This document shows positions 11,902-22,459 of a stretch of DNA of 64,000 bases, in pieces. A program made the translations under genes and the position numbers. Positions within the stretch are counted from its first letter, which is position 1. Every line of letters starts with the position of its first letter. This stretch comes from Simmondsia chinensis (lineage: Eukaryota > Streptophyta > Magnoliopsida > Caryophyllales > Simmondsiaceae): contig JAGTTD010000008.1 in assembly GCA_018398585.1 (NCBI GenBank), positions 24,017,172 through 24,081,171 of the forward strand. Direction: 5' to 3'. Under the pieces are notes generated by a model, which saw only the letters and a list, made by a program, of their open reading frames with translations, did no database searches and was not told the origin of the DNA.

Positions 11902-13384
11902 ATTGTTAGGGACAGTGTCCTAAAAGTCCAAATTTATCATGTAATTATTACTTTATTATAAAATGAAATTTAAGTTCTAGTCGTTTCCTCGTAAAATTTG
12001 TGTGAGTGTATATTGCATGTGATTTTTTTTTAAAGTGACATACATGAGATGGATATAGTCCTCAAACTACATTTACATATTTGTTCTAAGTGGATTATAA
12101 GATTAACCCACAGATAGACTTGGAGCAAATGGAATGAAATATTATTGGAAGAGCTCGTAGTCAACGATAAGTTTGGACTACTTGTCTGCTAAGGCTATAA
12201 CGTGAGACTTTAGATGACCTGTCTTGGTCATGTCAATGGTGATCGAAACATGTTATGTTAGTGTGTTCAATGAGATTAATACACTGAATTGGACCATGTG
12301 AGTTGCTTGTTTCTAGACTACTATCGGAAAGGAGTGATTCATGATATACTGTTTGAATGACTCTAAATCTTGAGAGTATTCCAGACCTGTATATAGAATG
12401 TTAGTTACCTTGGTGTACTACAAATGAGGTCACAATAAATGGCCAAAGTCCCATGTGCATTGGGTGACGACATGAAGTGTGACAGCGATCATGTATTCAA
12501 TATGGAATCTATAATATAGATGTCCCCTTAGTTGATTCGAAGGTTCTTGAATTAATTTGGAAACTTTGTCCAAAGTGTACAAAGTGTTTCACATTTGGAA
12601 TTTATACTGTGAGTTTGTTCGAGTATAAATGAATTATTCAGAAAAGGGTGAGTCGGTAACTAATGAAAAAACTGTAAGAAAGATAATGGTCGTAGTTATA
12701 ACTATTTTTGGTCATAGATATCTCATAGAGGGGTTGTTGTTGTCAACATAATCTATTGGGGAATTATCAAATAAATAATTTAAATCTAAAGTGCAGCGTT
12801 TATTTAGTGAAATTAAGTCCCATTAAAAGGTAATTAAGTTTTATCATGAGATGGTAATTAATTTCACCAATTTAGAGCTAAATTCAAGTTTTCTGTAAGG
12901 TCCCTGCACATGCCTCTGTTTTAAATGCCATTGAAAAAATATTAAAGAATTTATGAGATAAATTATTTATTCATGAGATGATAACTTTATTTTTTGTAAA
13001 CATTATTCACTAAATGAATAAATGTTAAAAATTATAAAATAAAATAATATTTGAAAATTAACATGCAGGAAATAAAGGAAAAAAAAAATCGGAATCAGGT
13101 CGCGATTCTCGTCACACTGAACTGACCAACCAGCGCGCGATCTAAGCTTTCAAGTGCAGACAAATAGGAGCATGCCAAGTGACACTCTCCTAGGCAGCCC
13201 CAATGGGGCAATCCGCGCCGATTGGAGGGGATCAATCACGAGCTATCACGTGGCAGTCGTGACGCGTCAAAAGAAGCGGTTTCACCTCCACCTTAACGAT
13301 GTCATTTTTGCTTTAATATACACGTCCCACATCAAATTTTTGAGTTTTTTTTTTTTTTTTACTCCATTATCCTACTATAAATAG
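11902..13384 (+). repeat. 5' LTR of A, U3 part
   Basis: Aligns with 41808-43320 of the 3' LTR. It starts TGTTAGGGACAGTGTCC and ends at the TATA box (TATAAATAG, 13376-13384), where plus-strand LTR sequence gives way to minus-strand leader sequence of the same family. Within the U3, about 130 bp upstream of the TATA, is CACGTGGC (13247-13254), a G-box/ABRE-like core. An 18-base T run lies at 13343-13360. The missing R/U5 part is at 35774-36119. Confidence 0.8.
13376..13384 (+). promoter_or_regulatory. TATA box of A 5' LTR
   Basis: TATAAATAG follows a T run and a CCTAC. The promoter is now separated from its R/U5 by the 22 kb insertion, so it would drive transcription into antisense leader sequence. 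Position and motif only. Confidence 0.55.
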
Positions 13385-14834
13385 GGTTAATCTGCAAGCC
13401 GAGATCCTACGTAGGGAGGTCTATCGGTCTACCATACTGCTAGACAAGTAATGGAGACCGTGAGGTTACAACAATTAAAATCTCGCTCCCACTTGATTTT
13501 TATTACTAGTGATTTTTAATTAACTTGCATTTACAACCTGGATTATCTCATAATCCCTTTTAGAATCTTATTCTAAAATTAACCAACATTAAATAAATAA
13601 TTTACTCAAAAATACTATCGTTTTACAATATAGCTTATCTCATAATCTTGCATTGGAATCTCATTCTAAAACAAATCAATAAAATTAATTATTAATTTTA
13701 ATTAAAACAAAACCAATATTTAATTCATATTATAACATAATCTTTGTTTAAAATTCTGATTTTAAAATTAAATTTAAAAAAATATATTTAAAATTAATAG
13801 CGATTTTGCGCTTAGACTATCCCATAGTCTATTTTAGAATATTATTCTAAAAAGTAAACAAAATTTAGACTATCTCATAGTCTATTTTAAAATCTTATTC
13901 TAAAATAATATCAAAAAACTTTTATTTAAAATAACACTGATTTAGAACTTAAATTATCTCAAAATTTAATTTAAGATCTCATTCCAAAAGAAAATTAATT
14001 AATAAAAATAATTAATTTATAATTATTATGTAAATGAATACTGACGCCTACACGTCTCAAAATTAAAAAAAATATTTATATTTAATTGCTGACGTCATAC
14101 TTTAGACGCTGACATCAGCAGTCAGCACAGGCACTAACGTCAGCGTCTGCTGACAAAATATTTTTTCATTTTTTTAATTTTAAAATTAAAATATTTAATT
14201 TTAAAATAAATTGAATCTAATCTCATTAAATCAATTTTATCCTATTTCGTATAAAATATTTGAATCTAATCTCATAAGATCAATTTTGTCTAACTTCATA
14301 AATCATAAAAGAGAACGTACAATCTCATTATATGAGCAACATAATAGCAAATTTATGGGTTGTTCCAAATTAACGATTAATTCATTAATGATTAAACAAT
14401 TTAAATTGTTACCTTCAAACGATCAAATTAACTTTTAATTAATTAACGAGTTAAACAATTCAAATCGTTACCTTATGTAATCTTAATTAACAATTCATTC
14501 ACTAACGACTTAAACAATTTAAATCGTTACTTTAAACAATCTGATAAACTATTAATTCATTAATGATTTAAACAATGTAAATCGTTACTTTAAATAACGT
14601 AATTAACTATTAACTCTTTTAACCGATTTAAACAATTTAAATCGATACTTTAAAAAATTCTAATTAACAATTATCTACTTTAATGATTTAAACAATTTAA
14701 ATCACTAATTCAAACAAGTTTTTCCTTCTTAATAAAATCACTATTTTATTAAATCGCATATCTATTTATTTCAATCTTATTATACCTAGTAATGTATATA
14801 ATGAATGTAATTAGAGTCTGGCTTTGATACCAAT
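13385..14834 (-). repeat. Copia leader sequence (minus), copy 1 of duplicated unit
   Basis: On the minus strand this runs from a primer site (14821-14834) through an AT-rich leader to a break at TAATCTGCAAGCC (13387). It matches 28066-29528 almost base for base in order, and part of it matches A's leader (37250-37480). No coding potential. It contains the ~60 bp repeats (14390-14710) and a GACGTCAG-rich patch (about 14050-14150). It stands directly beyond B's 3' LTR, where unrelated flanking DNA would be expected; see findings. Confidence 0.7.
14390..14715. repeat. Six ~60 bp tandem repeats in copia leader
   Basis: The core AACAATTTAAATCGTTAC recurs at 14395, 14454, 14513, 14571, 14631 and 14691, so the period is 59-60 bp. 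Each unit also has an ATTAACTATTAATTCATTAA-like block. The core is close to self-complementary (GATTTAAA..TTTAAATC), so each unit can form a small hairpin. The same array occurs at 29040-29400. Confidence 0.85.
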
Positions 14835-15040
14835 TGTTGGAAAATTAACTCTGATACCGACTATTGGGTTCACAATTCTCAACTATGGTCACAACAATAG
14901 GCACCTATTAGAGCACTAAGAGTAAGAGACTCTTCTCTCTACCTAATCCCCCGGTCGAAGAGTCAAGCTTCGTGACACCTCACGTGCGAGAGCTCCCGGG
15001 AATAGGTTTATCTCTATAAACCCTTTGCCCTAATACCGGT
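14821..15040 (-). other. Primer site and 206 bp spacer with primer-site-like motifs (B, copy 1)
   Basis: On the minus strand, the LTR end CCCAACA (15041) is not followed by the primer site but by 206 bp. This spacer starts ACCGGTATTAGGG, includes GTCGGTATCAGAG (about 14860-14848), ends TTTTCCAACA, and only then comes ATTGGTATCAAAGC (14834-14821). A's 5' LTR has the normal arrangement, with no spacer. The spacer is also present at 29529-29756. Confidence 0.7.
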
Positions 15041-15540
15041 TGTTGGGATGAATTTCAAAAATTTTCCCTAAAGCTCATAAAGTTAACGCAGCGGAACGGG
15101 TTTAGAATTCATAACTCTAAACCTAGGGTTGATTTAAAATTCCTAATTTTAAATCTACTGACTTAAATTCATAATTTAAATCAATAGATCTGAATTCTTA
15201 ATTTAGATCTACAAGCCTTTTACTCTAATACATTCATAAAAATACATAAACTTGTACAGGCATAATAACAAATACTCTAAATAAATAGAAAAGTGAGAAA
15301 GAGTAAAGAAAGAAGAACATACCTGGAATTGCTCCAATAATAAAGAAAACCAAGAAAATCGAGACCCCGCAATCTTCTACGGAATGACCTCGAACTGCCC
15401 AGAGGGTGGGCTCCGAAAAATATTAAACTAAGAAAGAAAAATTTTAACTAAAATTTTTCTCTCCAATTAGATCTCCGAAACAATTTCAGAAACCCTAAAG
15501 AAATATTTCAACTTGAATGCCAAACCTCGGAATAAGCACC

Positions 15541-15550
15541 TCTATTTATA
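15541..15550 (-). promoter_or_regulatory. TATA box of B 3' LTR
   Basis: The minus strand reads CTATAAATAG, and the same box stands at 30240-30249 in the 5' LTR. Both follow a CTCC..GTATACTCC-type element found in the U3 of this family. Motif and position only. Confidence 0.5.
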
Positions 15551-15976
15551 GGAGTACACCGGAGCGAAAAAATTCAATTTTTTTGATGAGGGATTGCCCA
15601 GTTTAAATCAAAACGCAGCGTATCATATATAATACAAACAAAATGACGCGTTTCGTTGCCAGGATAAAATGCTTTTATTTTTGAATTAAATCAGCGTGAC
15701 ACGTGGCGGGCCGCGATTAGCCTGCTTGCATGCACGTGGAGTGCGCTGGTTCGTCCGATCTTAAGCACGCGGATCGCCGAGTTTTGTATTATTTTATTTT
15801 ATTTTATTTTATTTTTGTTTTGCTTTGTTTTCTACATGTATAAATTTATCTTATGAATTTTAATTTTTAAAATTATTTTATTTTATAATTTTTAATTTTT
15901 ATTCATCTCATGAATAATGCTTGGCAAAATTAATTTACCCATCTTATGGATAAATAATTCACCTCATGAATAATAC

Positions 15977-16661
15977 TTGGCAAAAAGGTCCCGTCTTGAA
16001 AAGGTCTTGGGAAAGCTTGTCGCTCCAACTCAAGCTGCTTTTGTGAAAGGGAGGGTCATTTTTGATAACATCATTCTTAGCAACGAGATCATCAAACACT
16101 ACAATCGTAAGAATATCTCCCCACGATGTTTTATGAAAATTGATATCAGGAAGGCGTATGACTCTGTCTCATGGACCTTTTTATTTGATATTCTGGATCG
16201 GTTGGGGTTCCCTCCTCGTTTTATTGGCTGGATCCGCGAATGTATCTCGTCCGCTTCCTTCTCACTTTAGTTTAATGGGGGGTTATTTTGCTTTATCAAA
16301 GGAAAGAGAGGCTTGAGGCAAGGGGATCCAATCTCTCCTCATCTTTTCTTATTGTGTATGGAGTACCTCTCGCGTATGCTCCGGAAGAGGATGTGGGATA
16401 AGAATTTTGCTTTTCATCCCAAGTGTAAGAAACTGGGTATTAATCATCTTACTTTTGCTGATGATTTGCTGCTCTTTTCGAGGGGTGACCGCGAGTCCGT
16501 TCAGTCCCTTTGGGGAACAGTGGCTTTTTTTGCAGAGGTGTCGGGATTAGAGCCAAATGCTCTTAAATCAGGGATATGCTTTGCCGGGGTCCCCCAGGAT
16601 CTACGTAGATGTATTCTTCAAGATCTTGGCTTTGAGGAATTATTTCTTCCTCTACGTTATC
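15977..16661 (+). pseudogene. LINE reverse transcriptase, first part
   Basis: The frame begins in RT fingers (LAKRSRLEKVLGKLV), continues with TQAAFVKGRVIFDN, then palm motif MKIDIRKAYDSVSW, then GLRQGDPISPHLF, and then the catalytic box FADDLLLFSRGD (FADD at 16454-16465) and LKSGICF. These are the classical L1 RT blocks in order. One in-frame TAG (16268) interrupts it. The frame breaks at 16661 inside the segment LPLRYL and continues after element F at 22460 with YLGIPVAG. The RT would copy LINE RNA at the nicked target. Confidence 0.85.
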
Positions 16662-17085
16662 TGTTATGAATTACTTAATTTTTACTTGTAATGCAATTTT
16701 ATTTTTAGTATTACTTTTTATTAGAGTTTATATGATGTAACAACAATTAAAATTGCACTAGTAAAATCGGCTTAAGGCTACCCTCAGCACGTGCTGCTCA
16801 CGTGACAGCAGCTGGACCAAATTATGCAGAATTCAGTTACAGGTTTTTACATTTCAGTGTCCATTGTGGCTGTGCAGCTCAGCTAGGGTTTTTTAGATGA
16901 TTCCTTGTATAAATGGAAAGCTATTAGTGTAGTTTTGATATATCCAATTAAATGAATACCTATTCCTAAGGGAATTCTCTATTTCTCATCTCTTTTCTCT
17001 ACTTTCTCATCCCTTTCCCTTCTATTCTCATCTCATACTCTCTTCTACAAGGTTAGCTTACCAAATTAATTTTGGAAAGCTAACA
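16662..17085 (+). repeat. 5' LTR of F
   Basis: TGTTATGAATTAC to GCTAACA, 424 bp, with short inverted ends TGTTA/TAACA. The core promoter is TGTATAAATGG (16907-16917). Two E-box/G-box-like palindromes, GCACGTGC and TCACGTGA, lie at about 16788 and 16799, roughly 110 bp upstream. The U5 is CT-rich with repeated CTCATC. Confidence 0.95.
16907..16917 (+). promoter_or_regulatory. TATA box of F 5' LTR
   Basis: TGTATAAATGG; the same box is at 22281-22291 in the 3' LTR. It lies about 180 bp before the LTR end, a normal place for a gypsy promoter. Motif only. Confidence 0.55.
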
Positions 17086-17163
17086 ATTGGTATTAGAGCT
17101 GGTTTTATCAATCATCAACATTGATTGAGCTGTTAAAAAAAAAAAAAAAAAATTGGAGCAAAA
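17086..17163 (+). other. Primer site and short leader of F
   Basis: ATTGGTATTAGAGCTGG directly follows the LTR and matches the initiator tRNA-Met complement with one change. The leader is only about 60 bases and includes an 18-base A run (17135-17152) just before the gag start ATG at 17164. Confidence 0.9.
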
Positions 17164-19062
17164 ATGGCGGATGGAGTTAGGACAAGATCAGGAGCTGGAG
17201 GAACAAACGTAACAGGGTCCAATCTTGATTTCGTTGCTGCTGTTACCGGGAACCCCACGGTGGGACCTCAAAATGTTACTAAGGAAGATCTTCAAGAGAT
17301 GCAACAAGGGTTTAATCAAAGAATGGATCAGATTTTGGCATTATTGATGGATAAAGATGCTAAAGATGCCAAGGTGCAAGACCGATTGCAACACATTGAG
17401 GAAAAACTTGAACATTTGCAAGAACAAGTTAACAAACATGGCGAATCAAGTGTTGAGGCCATCCTTAAACCCGCAAGTCAGATTCACCAAGCAGTAGAAG
17501 TCGATCTGCAACAGCCGAGAAGCGTTCAGCAGCAGGTCAGCCCGGACACACCTCAAGAAGGAATGCACACCCGAGGTAAATCTCCTATGTTACAACCTGG
17601 TGTAGGACCATCAATTAACATTAGGTCAGCTGCGAATCAGCCCATTCGACCTGAAATTAATATCAAAAATCATGATCAAGTATTCGGACCTGCTAACTAC
17701 CGGACCAATGCTGAAAACTCAGTACCGAACAGCAGGCGCTATGATTCGGTTATGCACCAAAATGTATCAGATGATGTGTTCGAACACATTGATAGACCAC
17801 CTGATCAACCTTATCAACATAGGACAGTGACCAATGACAACACTACTGGGGGTAGGAGTGGTTCTTACAGGCAACCAAGGGTAGAAATCGACCCTTTTGA
17901 TGGAAAGCAACCGGAATCTTGGCTTAGGAGATGTGATCGATACTTTTTATATTATAATATACCTGAGGAGGAGAAGCTCCAGTTAGCCGCAGTCCATCTT
18001 CATGGTGATCATGAGGTTTGGTACTATAGTTTGTTGAAAAGCAAACCACATCTGTCTTGGGGCCTTTTCGTAGAAGAGATGTGTGAACGGTATGGTGAAG
18101 GAGAATCAACGGATGTTGTGGATAACTTTAACAAGTTGGTCCAAACATCAAGTGTGAGAGATTACATGCTTAGATTTGAGAATTTGAGAGCAAATTTGAT
18201 GTCAGTTCTGGCCATTGCTCCCGAGGATGCCGAATCATACTACATTTCTTGCTTTGTGAGTGGCCTTAAGCCTAGGATCAAAAACATGGTGAAAGCCATT
18301 GGTCCTAAGACTTTGTCAAGTGCTTACAATAAGGCAAAATTGATTGAAGCAACTCAAGTACCTTCATATGACAAAGGGAAGTCGCATACCAGCAGCAAAC
18401 CGAGGCCTGTGCAGCAGAACATGAATTTCGGCAGTAAAAACAGTGAGAGATTTTCAGCCAGACTTTGTTTTCGATGCAACCAACCGTATCAACCCAGGGA
18501 TAGGTGCAAAACACAAGCACTTATGTATGCAAAAGGGAGTCGAGTACCTGCTGGAAGTGAGGCTGACAGTATTGATTCGGGTGCTGATTTAGAAGAGACC
18601 GAAAGCAATTTACAAGGCAACTCAAGTGAGGACGAGATCGAAATCTCCATGAAGGCTCTAACCGGAAGTGGGGCTCATAACACAATCAAAATCAAGGGAC
18701 GGGCTGGAAAACGCTCCATTATTATCCTCATTGATAGTGGAAGCACTCACAGTTTCGTTGACCCGAAGTTGATTAAGCAGGTCAAACACGAAGTGACGAA
18801 AACTCATTCGTTGGCAGTCATGGTAGCTGATGGGAACTCTCTGACAACACAAAACAAGTGCATAGCCTTTCCTTGGTCTATGCAAGGCCATCAGTTCACC
18901 TTCGATTTCCGAGTGATTCCCTTGAGTGGTTGCGACATGGTGCTCGGAGTAGATTGGATGAGGACCTTTAACCCGATTGTCTTTGATTTTGATAAAATGA
19001 TCGTGGCTTTTGAAGTTCATGGCACCAAGGTGTCCTTGCAAGGCATATCCAAGGAAGCTTAG
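17164..19062 (+). CDS. Gag-protease polyprotein of F (632 codons, open)
   Basis: This is the longest open frame of the window. Residues 1-240 are polar, with a probable coiled coil (about 40-100: QEMQQGFNQRMDQILALL, then EEKLEHLQEQVN). Residues about 245-400 are the retrotransposon-gag domain, with SWLRRCDRYFLYYNIPEEEK and RYGEGE. A zinc knuckle follows at about 437-450, CFRCNQPYQPRDRC, where the expected His is Asp. A retropepsin domain follows with the active site LIDSGSTHSFVDP (about 520) and DMVLGVDWM. Gag forms the particle and protease matures it. The frame ends at a TAG (19060). Translation of that phase continues in similar style beyond it, and pol lies in another phase, so this is a truncated gag-pol and not a full product. 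Confidence 0.9.
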   Translation: MADGVRTRSGAGGTNVTGSNLDFVAAVTGNPTVGPQNVTKEDLQEMQQGFNQRMDQILALLMDKDAKDAKVQDRLQHIEEKLEHLQEQVNKHGESSVEAILKPASQIHQAVEVDLQQPRSVQQQVSPDTPQEGMHTRGKSPMLQPGVGPSINIRSAANQPIRPEINIKNHDQVFGPANYRTNAENSVPNSRRYDSVMHQNVSDDVFEHIDRPPDQPYQHRTVTNDNTTGGRSGSYRQPRVEIDPFDGKQPESWLRRCDRYFLYYNIPEEEKLQLAAVHLHGDHEVWYYSLLKSKPHLSWGLFVEEMCERYGEGESTDVVDNFNKLVQTSSVRDYMLRFENLRANLMSVLAIAPEDAESYYISCFVSGLKPRIKNMVKAIGPKTLSSAYNKAKLIEATQVPSYDKGKSHTSSKPRPVQQNMNFGSKNSERFSARLCFRCNQPYQPRDRCKTQALMYAKGSRVPAGSEADSIDSGADLEETESNLQGNSSEDEIEISMKALTGSGAHNTIKIKGRAGKRSIIILIDSGSTHSFVDPKLIKQVKHEVTKTHSLAVMVADGNSLTTQNKCIAFPWSMQGHQFTFDFRVIPLSGCDMVLGVDWMRTFNPIVFDFDKMIVAFEVHGTKVSLQGISKEA

Positions 19063-19084
19063 CTCAAATTAATCGAGGCAAAGG

Positions 19085-20569
19085 ATGTGCAAGATGGAAT
19101 TAAAAAGAAGGCGATACAATGGACATTTATTCATGGTGAGCTCGGTTATACAGCAACCGATTCACCCTCCTGCTGTTCAGACCTTAATTGACGATTTCGG
19201 GGACATCTTTGAAGAGCCTAAGAGTCTTCATCCTCAAAAGAGTGTGGACCACGCCATACCTTTACGAGGGAATGCCGAACCATTCAAAATTAGGCCATAT
19301 CGGTATCCCCATGGCCAAAAGGCCGAAATAGAGAGGCAAGTGGAGGAGTTACTTCGGTTGAGCTTCATTAGACCAAGCCGAAGTCCTTTTGCTTCACCCG
19401 TGATCTTGGTAAAGAAGAAAGATGGGACAGCCCGTATGTGCATCGATTACCGCCGTTTGAATACACTAACTGTGAAGGACAAATTTCCGATACCGGTCAT
19501 AGATGACACGCTTGATGAGCTTCATGGGGCATGCTTCTTTTCCAAGCTGGACTTAAGGCAAGGATATCATCAGATCCGAGTTCTGGAATCAGATATTTAC
19601 AAGACCGCTTTTCAAACTCATCATGGCCATTTCGAGTTCGTTGTTATGTCTTTTGGTCTAACAAATGCTCCGGCCACTTTCCAAGCGGCTATGAATGAAT
19701 TCTTCAAGCCTTATTTGAGGAAGTCGGTACTGGTATTCTTTGACGACATACTAATCTACAGTCCCACATATGAAGCTCACCTCACACACCTTCGACAAGT
19801 ATTCATCTTGATGCGACAACACCGGTTTTTTGCAAAATTGTCCAAGTGCTCGTTTGCTCAAAAAAGGCTCGACTATCTGGGTCATATCATCTCATTAGAG
19901 GGCTTAGCTACTAATCCTAACAAGATCTGAGCAATGCAAGAATGGCCAACCCCGATCGCCTTGAAGCAATTGCGAGGATTCTTGGGATTGACCGGATATT
20001 ATCGAAAATTCATTAAAGGTTATGGTTCCATTGCCAAACCTTTAACGGAGCTCTTGAAGAAGGATGCTTTTTGGTGGAACGAGAAGTCACAGGCCGCTTT
20101 CGAAGCTCTCAAAGCTTCTATGTGTACAGCACCAGTTTTGACAATGCCGAATTTCACCGAAGGCTTCGTTTTAGAGACAGATGCAAGTGGTACGGGTATT
20201 GGGGCTGTTCTCTCTCAAAGAGGAAGGCCCATGACATATCTAAGTCAAGCTTTAAGCCCCAAACATCAGGCGATGTCGACTTATGAAAAGGAGTACCTCG
20301 CAATTCTCTTAGCCGTGGAGAAATGGAGGCATTATTTGGAGGGTCATAAATTCATCATTCGGACGGATCACCAAAGCCTCAAATATCTCCTCGAGCAGGA
20401 GATCGTGTCAAGAATTCAAAATAAAGGCTTGATGAAAATGTTAGGCCTTGATTACGACATCGAGTATAGAAGTGGCAAAGAAAATGCAGCTGCAGATGCA
20501 CTGTCAAGGCGTTTCGAGGACATTGTTTCGGGCTCGTGCTCATCCATTTTAGTGGTAATTCCTTCCTAG
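19085..20569 (+). pseudogene. RT and RNase H of F pol
   Basis: In a different phase from gag: an N-terminal DFGDIFEEPKSLHPQ, then RT with KKDGTARMCIDYRRLN, LDLRQGYHQIRV and the catalytic FFDDILIYS (FFDD at 19736-19747). RNase H has ETDASGTGIGAVLSQ, YEKEYLAILLAVEKW and RTDHQSLKYLLE. It is read in one phase, broken by a TGA at 19928 (in place of an Arg-type CGA, by comparison with G) and a TAG at 20567. The phase change from gag happens between about 19062 and 19140, probably by a small indel. Catalytic residues of RT and RNase H look intact. Confidence 0.9.
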
Positions 20570-21994
20570 GTTGAAGAGCTACACAATTCCTACGAGGGAG
20601 ACCCATTTGCTCGAGAAAACCTCACTGCTGCAGCTCTCCAGACAGGCGCAAAACCAGTTGCAGATAACAGCAACCTGACAGTGAACCGGGGGCTGTTACG
20701 GGTTCAAGGCAAGTTATATGTGGGAGCTGCTACCGACTTGAGAAAACAGGTCATCCACGCCTCACACGACGCTGCTTGGGGAGGTCACGAGGGTGTGGAA
20801 GGCACCTATCAACGAATTAAAGCTTATTTCACGCGGCCGAGCATGAAAAAGGATGTAAGCGATTATGTGAAATCTTGTGATGTTTGCCAACAAACAAAAT
20901 TTGGAGATCCACGATACAAAGGACTTCTTCAACCTCTCCCCATTCCAGACGGTGCTTGGGTTCACATTAGTATGGATTTCATTGAGGGGCTACCGAAATC
21001 CGAAGGCAAGGAAGTCATATGGGTCGTGGTGGATCGCTTCACCAAATATAGTCATTTTCTTGCTCTTAACCAACCTGTTACTGCGGAGAAGTTGGCTAAG
21101 CTCTTCTTTGACAACATCTACAAGCTACATGGATTGCCCCAATCCATCGTGTCGGATTGGGACAAAATCTTCACAAGCAACTTTTGGAGGGAATTGTTCA
21201 AGCTGATGGGAACCACGTTAGCTCTTAGTTCTTCCTACCATCCTCAAACGGAGGGGCAAACCGAAAGATTCAACCAATGTGTGGAGCAATATCTCCGGAG
21301 CATGGTCTTCTCGAAGCCTAAGGAGTGGAACCGTTGGCTTTCCTTAGCCGAATTTTGGTTCAACACACACTTTCACACAACCATTGGCACTACGCACTTC
21401 CGAGCATTGTATGGATACTCTCCACCTTCTCCTATGCTGATCCAATAGCCCAAAATCACCGATTCAGCAGCCAGGCAGCTTGTGCAATAGAGGAGATAGA
21501 TCTTGCATTCGCTGAAGGACAATCTCCAATAAGCTCGGTCCCGTATGAAGCATTATGCGGCTAAGAAGAGGGTAGACAAGAACTATGAAGTTGGGGACAT
21601 GGTCTACCTCAAACTACAACCCTATAGACAATCAAATGTGGCTGTTCAACGCAACGTCAAGTTGTGTGCTCGTTACTTCGGTCCTTACAAAATTCTGGAA
21701 AGAATTGGCAATGTGGCGTACAAACTCGACTTACCCTCACATTCTTACATTCACCCCGTGTTTCATGTGTCCCTTCTTAAAAAACAGGTTAAGAAAAATG
21801 CCGATACAAGCCAAAACTCGCCCATAGCTGAAGCAAATGGCATTTTACTGCAGCAACCACGATCTGTCAAATCTGAATGAGTGATGCAGCTACACAAAGG
21901 GAAGATTCACCAAGTCCAAGTCACTTGGAGCAACTTAAATGAGCACTTTACAACATGGGAGGACTACAATTTCTTGAAGAGTTTATTTCCAAGC
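20570..21994 (+). pseudogene. Integrase of F with chromodomain-like C-terminus
   Basis: Same phase as RT. The HHCC zinc-binding part is HDAAWGGH ... CDVCQQTK. The catalytic core shows Asp in ISMDFIEGLP, Asp in SDWDKIFTSNFW and Glu in QTEGQTERFN, so the DDE triad is present. Then come the GPY/F-like part (ARYFGPYKILERIG) and HPVFHVSLLKK. A terminal VTWSNLNEHFTTWEDYNFL segment looks like the end of a chromodomain, which in this family guides insertion into particular chromatin. Stops: TAG 21446, TAG 21488, and more near 21490-21540 where a frame disturbance seems likely, then TGA 21878. Confidence 0.85.
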
Positions 21995-22021
21995 TTCACT
22001 TCTTGAGGACAAGAAGCTTTT

Positions 22022-22035
22022 CAAGACGGAGGGAT
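22022..22035 (+). other. Polypurine tract of F
   Basis: CAAGACGGAGGGAT lies directly before the 3' LTR. The purine run is the plus-strand primer site used in reverse transcription. Confidence 0.8.
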
Positions 22036-22459
22036 TGTTACGAATTACTTAATTTTTACTTGTAATGTAATTTTATTTTTAGTATTACTTTTTATTAGAG
22101 TTTATATGATGTAACAACAATTAAAATTGCACTAGTAAAATCAGCTTAAGGCTACCCGCAACACGTGCTGCTCACGCGACAGCAGCTGGACCAAATTATC
22201 CAGAATTCAGTTACAGGTTATTACATTTCAGTGTCCATTGCGGCTGCGCAGCTCAGCTGGGGTTTTTTAGATCATTCCTCGTATAAATGGAAAGCTATTA
22301 GTGTAATTTTGATATATCCAATTAAATGAATACCTATTCCTAAGGGAATTCTCTATTTCTCATCTCTTTTCTCTACTTTCTAATCCCTTTCCCTTCTATT
22401 CTCATCTCATACTCTCTTCTACAAGGTTAGCTTACCAAATTAATTTTGGAAAGCTATCA
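22036..22459 (+). repeat. 3' LTR of F
   Basis: Starts TGTTACGAATTAC and ends GCTATCA; same length as the 5' LTR. Of the 16 differences I count 10 transitions. Several are CG versus TG or CA, as expected from methylated CpG decay. The last bases TATCA instead of TAACA are one of the differences. The target duplication TTATC follows at 22460-22464. Confidence 0.95.

Larger units (their letters stand above)
16662..22459 (+). mobile_element. Element F: Ty3/gypsy chromovirus-like, complete length, TSD TTATC
   Basis: Complete in length (5798 bp): 424 bp LTRs, tRNA-Met primer site, gag-protease frame, RT-RNase H, integrase with a chromodomain-like tail, purine tract and 3' LTR. The flanking five bases are TTATC on both sides (16657-16661 and 22460-22464). 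By hand alignment the two LTRs differ at 16 of 424 positions without gaps. It is the best preserved element of the window and, being innermost, the latest insertion in this branch. Stops and one frameshift in pol make it inactive. Confidence 0.95.

Noticed and set aside
14390..14715. Regular repeats that could be mistaken for a CRISPR-like array
   Set aside because: Units are contiguous ~60 bp tandem copies, AT-rich, without unique spacers, inside a plant retroelement leader.
17164..21994. F as an active element
   Set aside because: Gag-protease is open, but pol is in another phase and has stops at 19928, 20567, 21446, 21488 and 21878.
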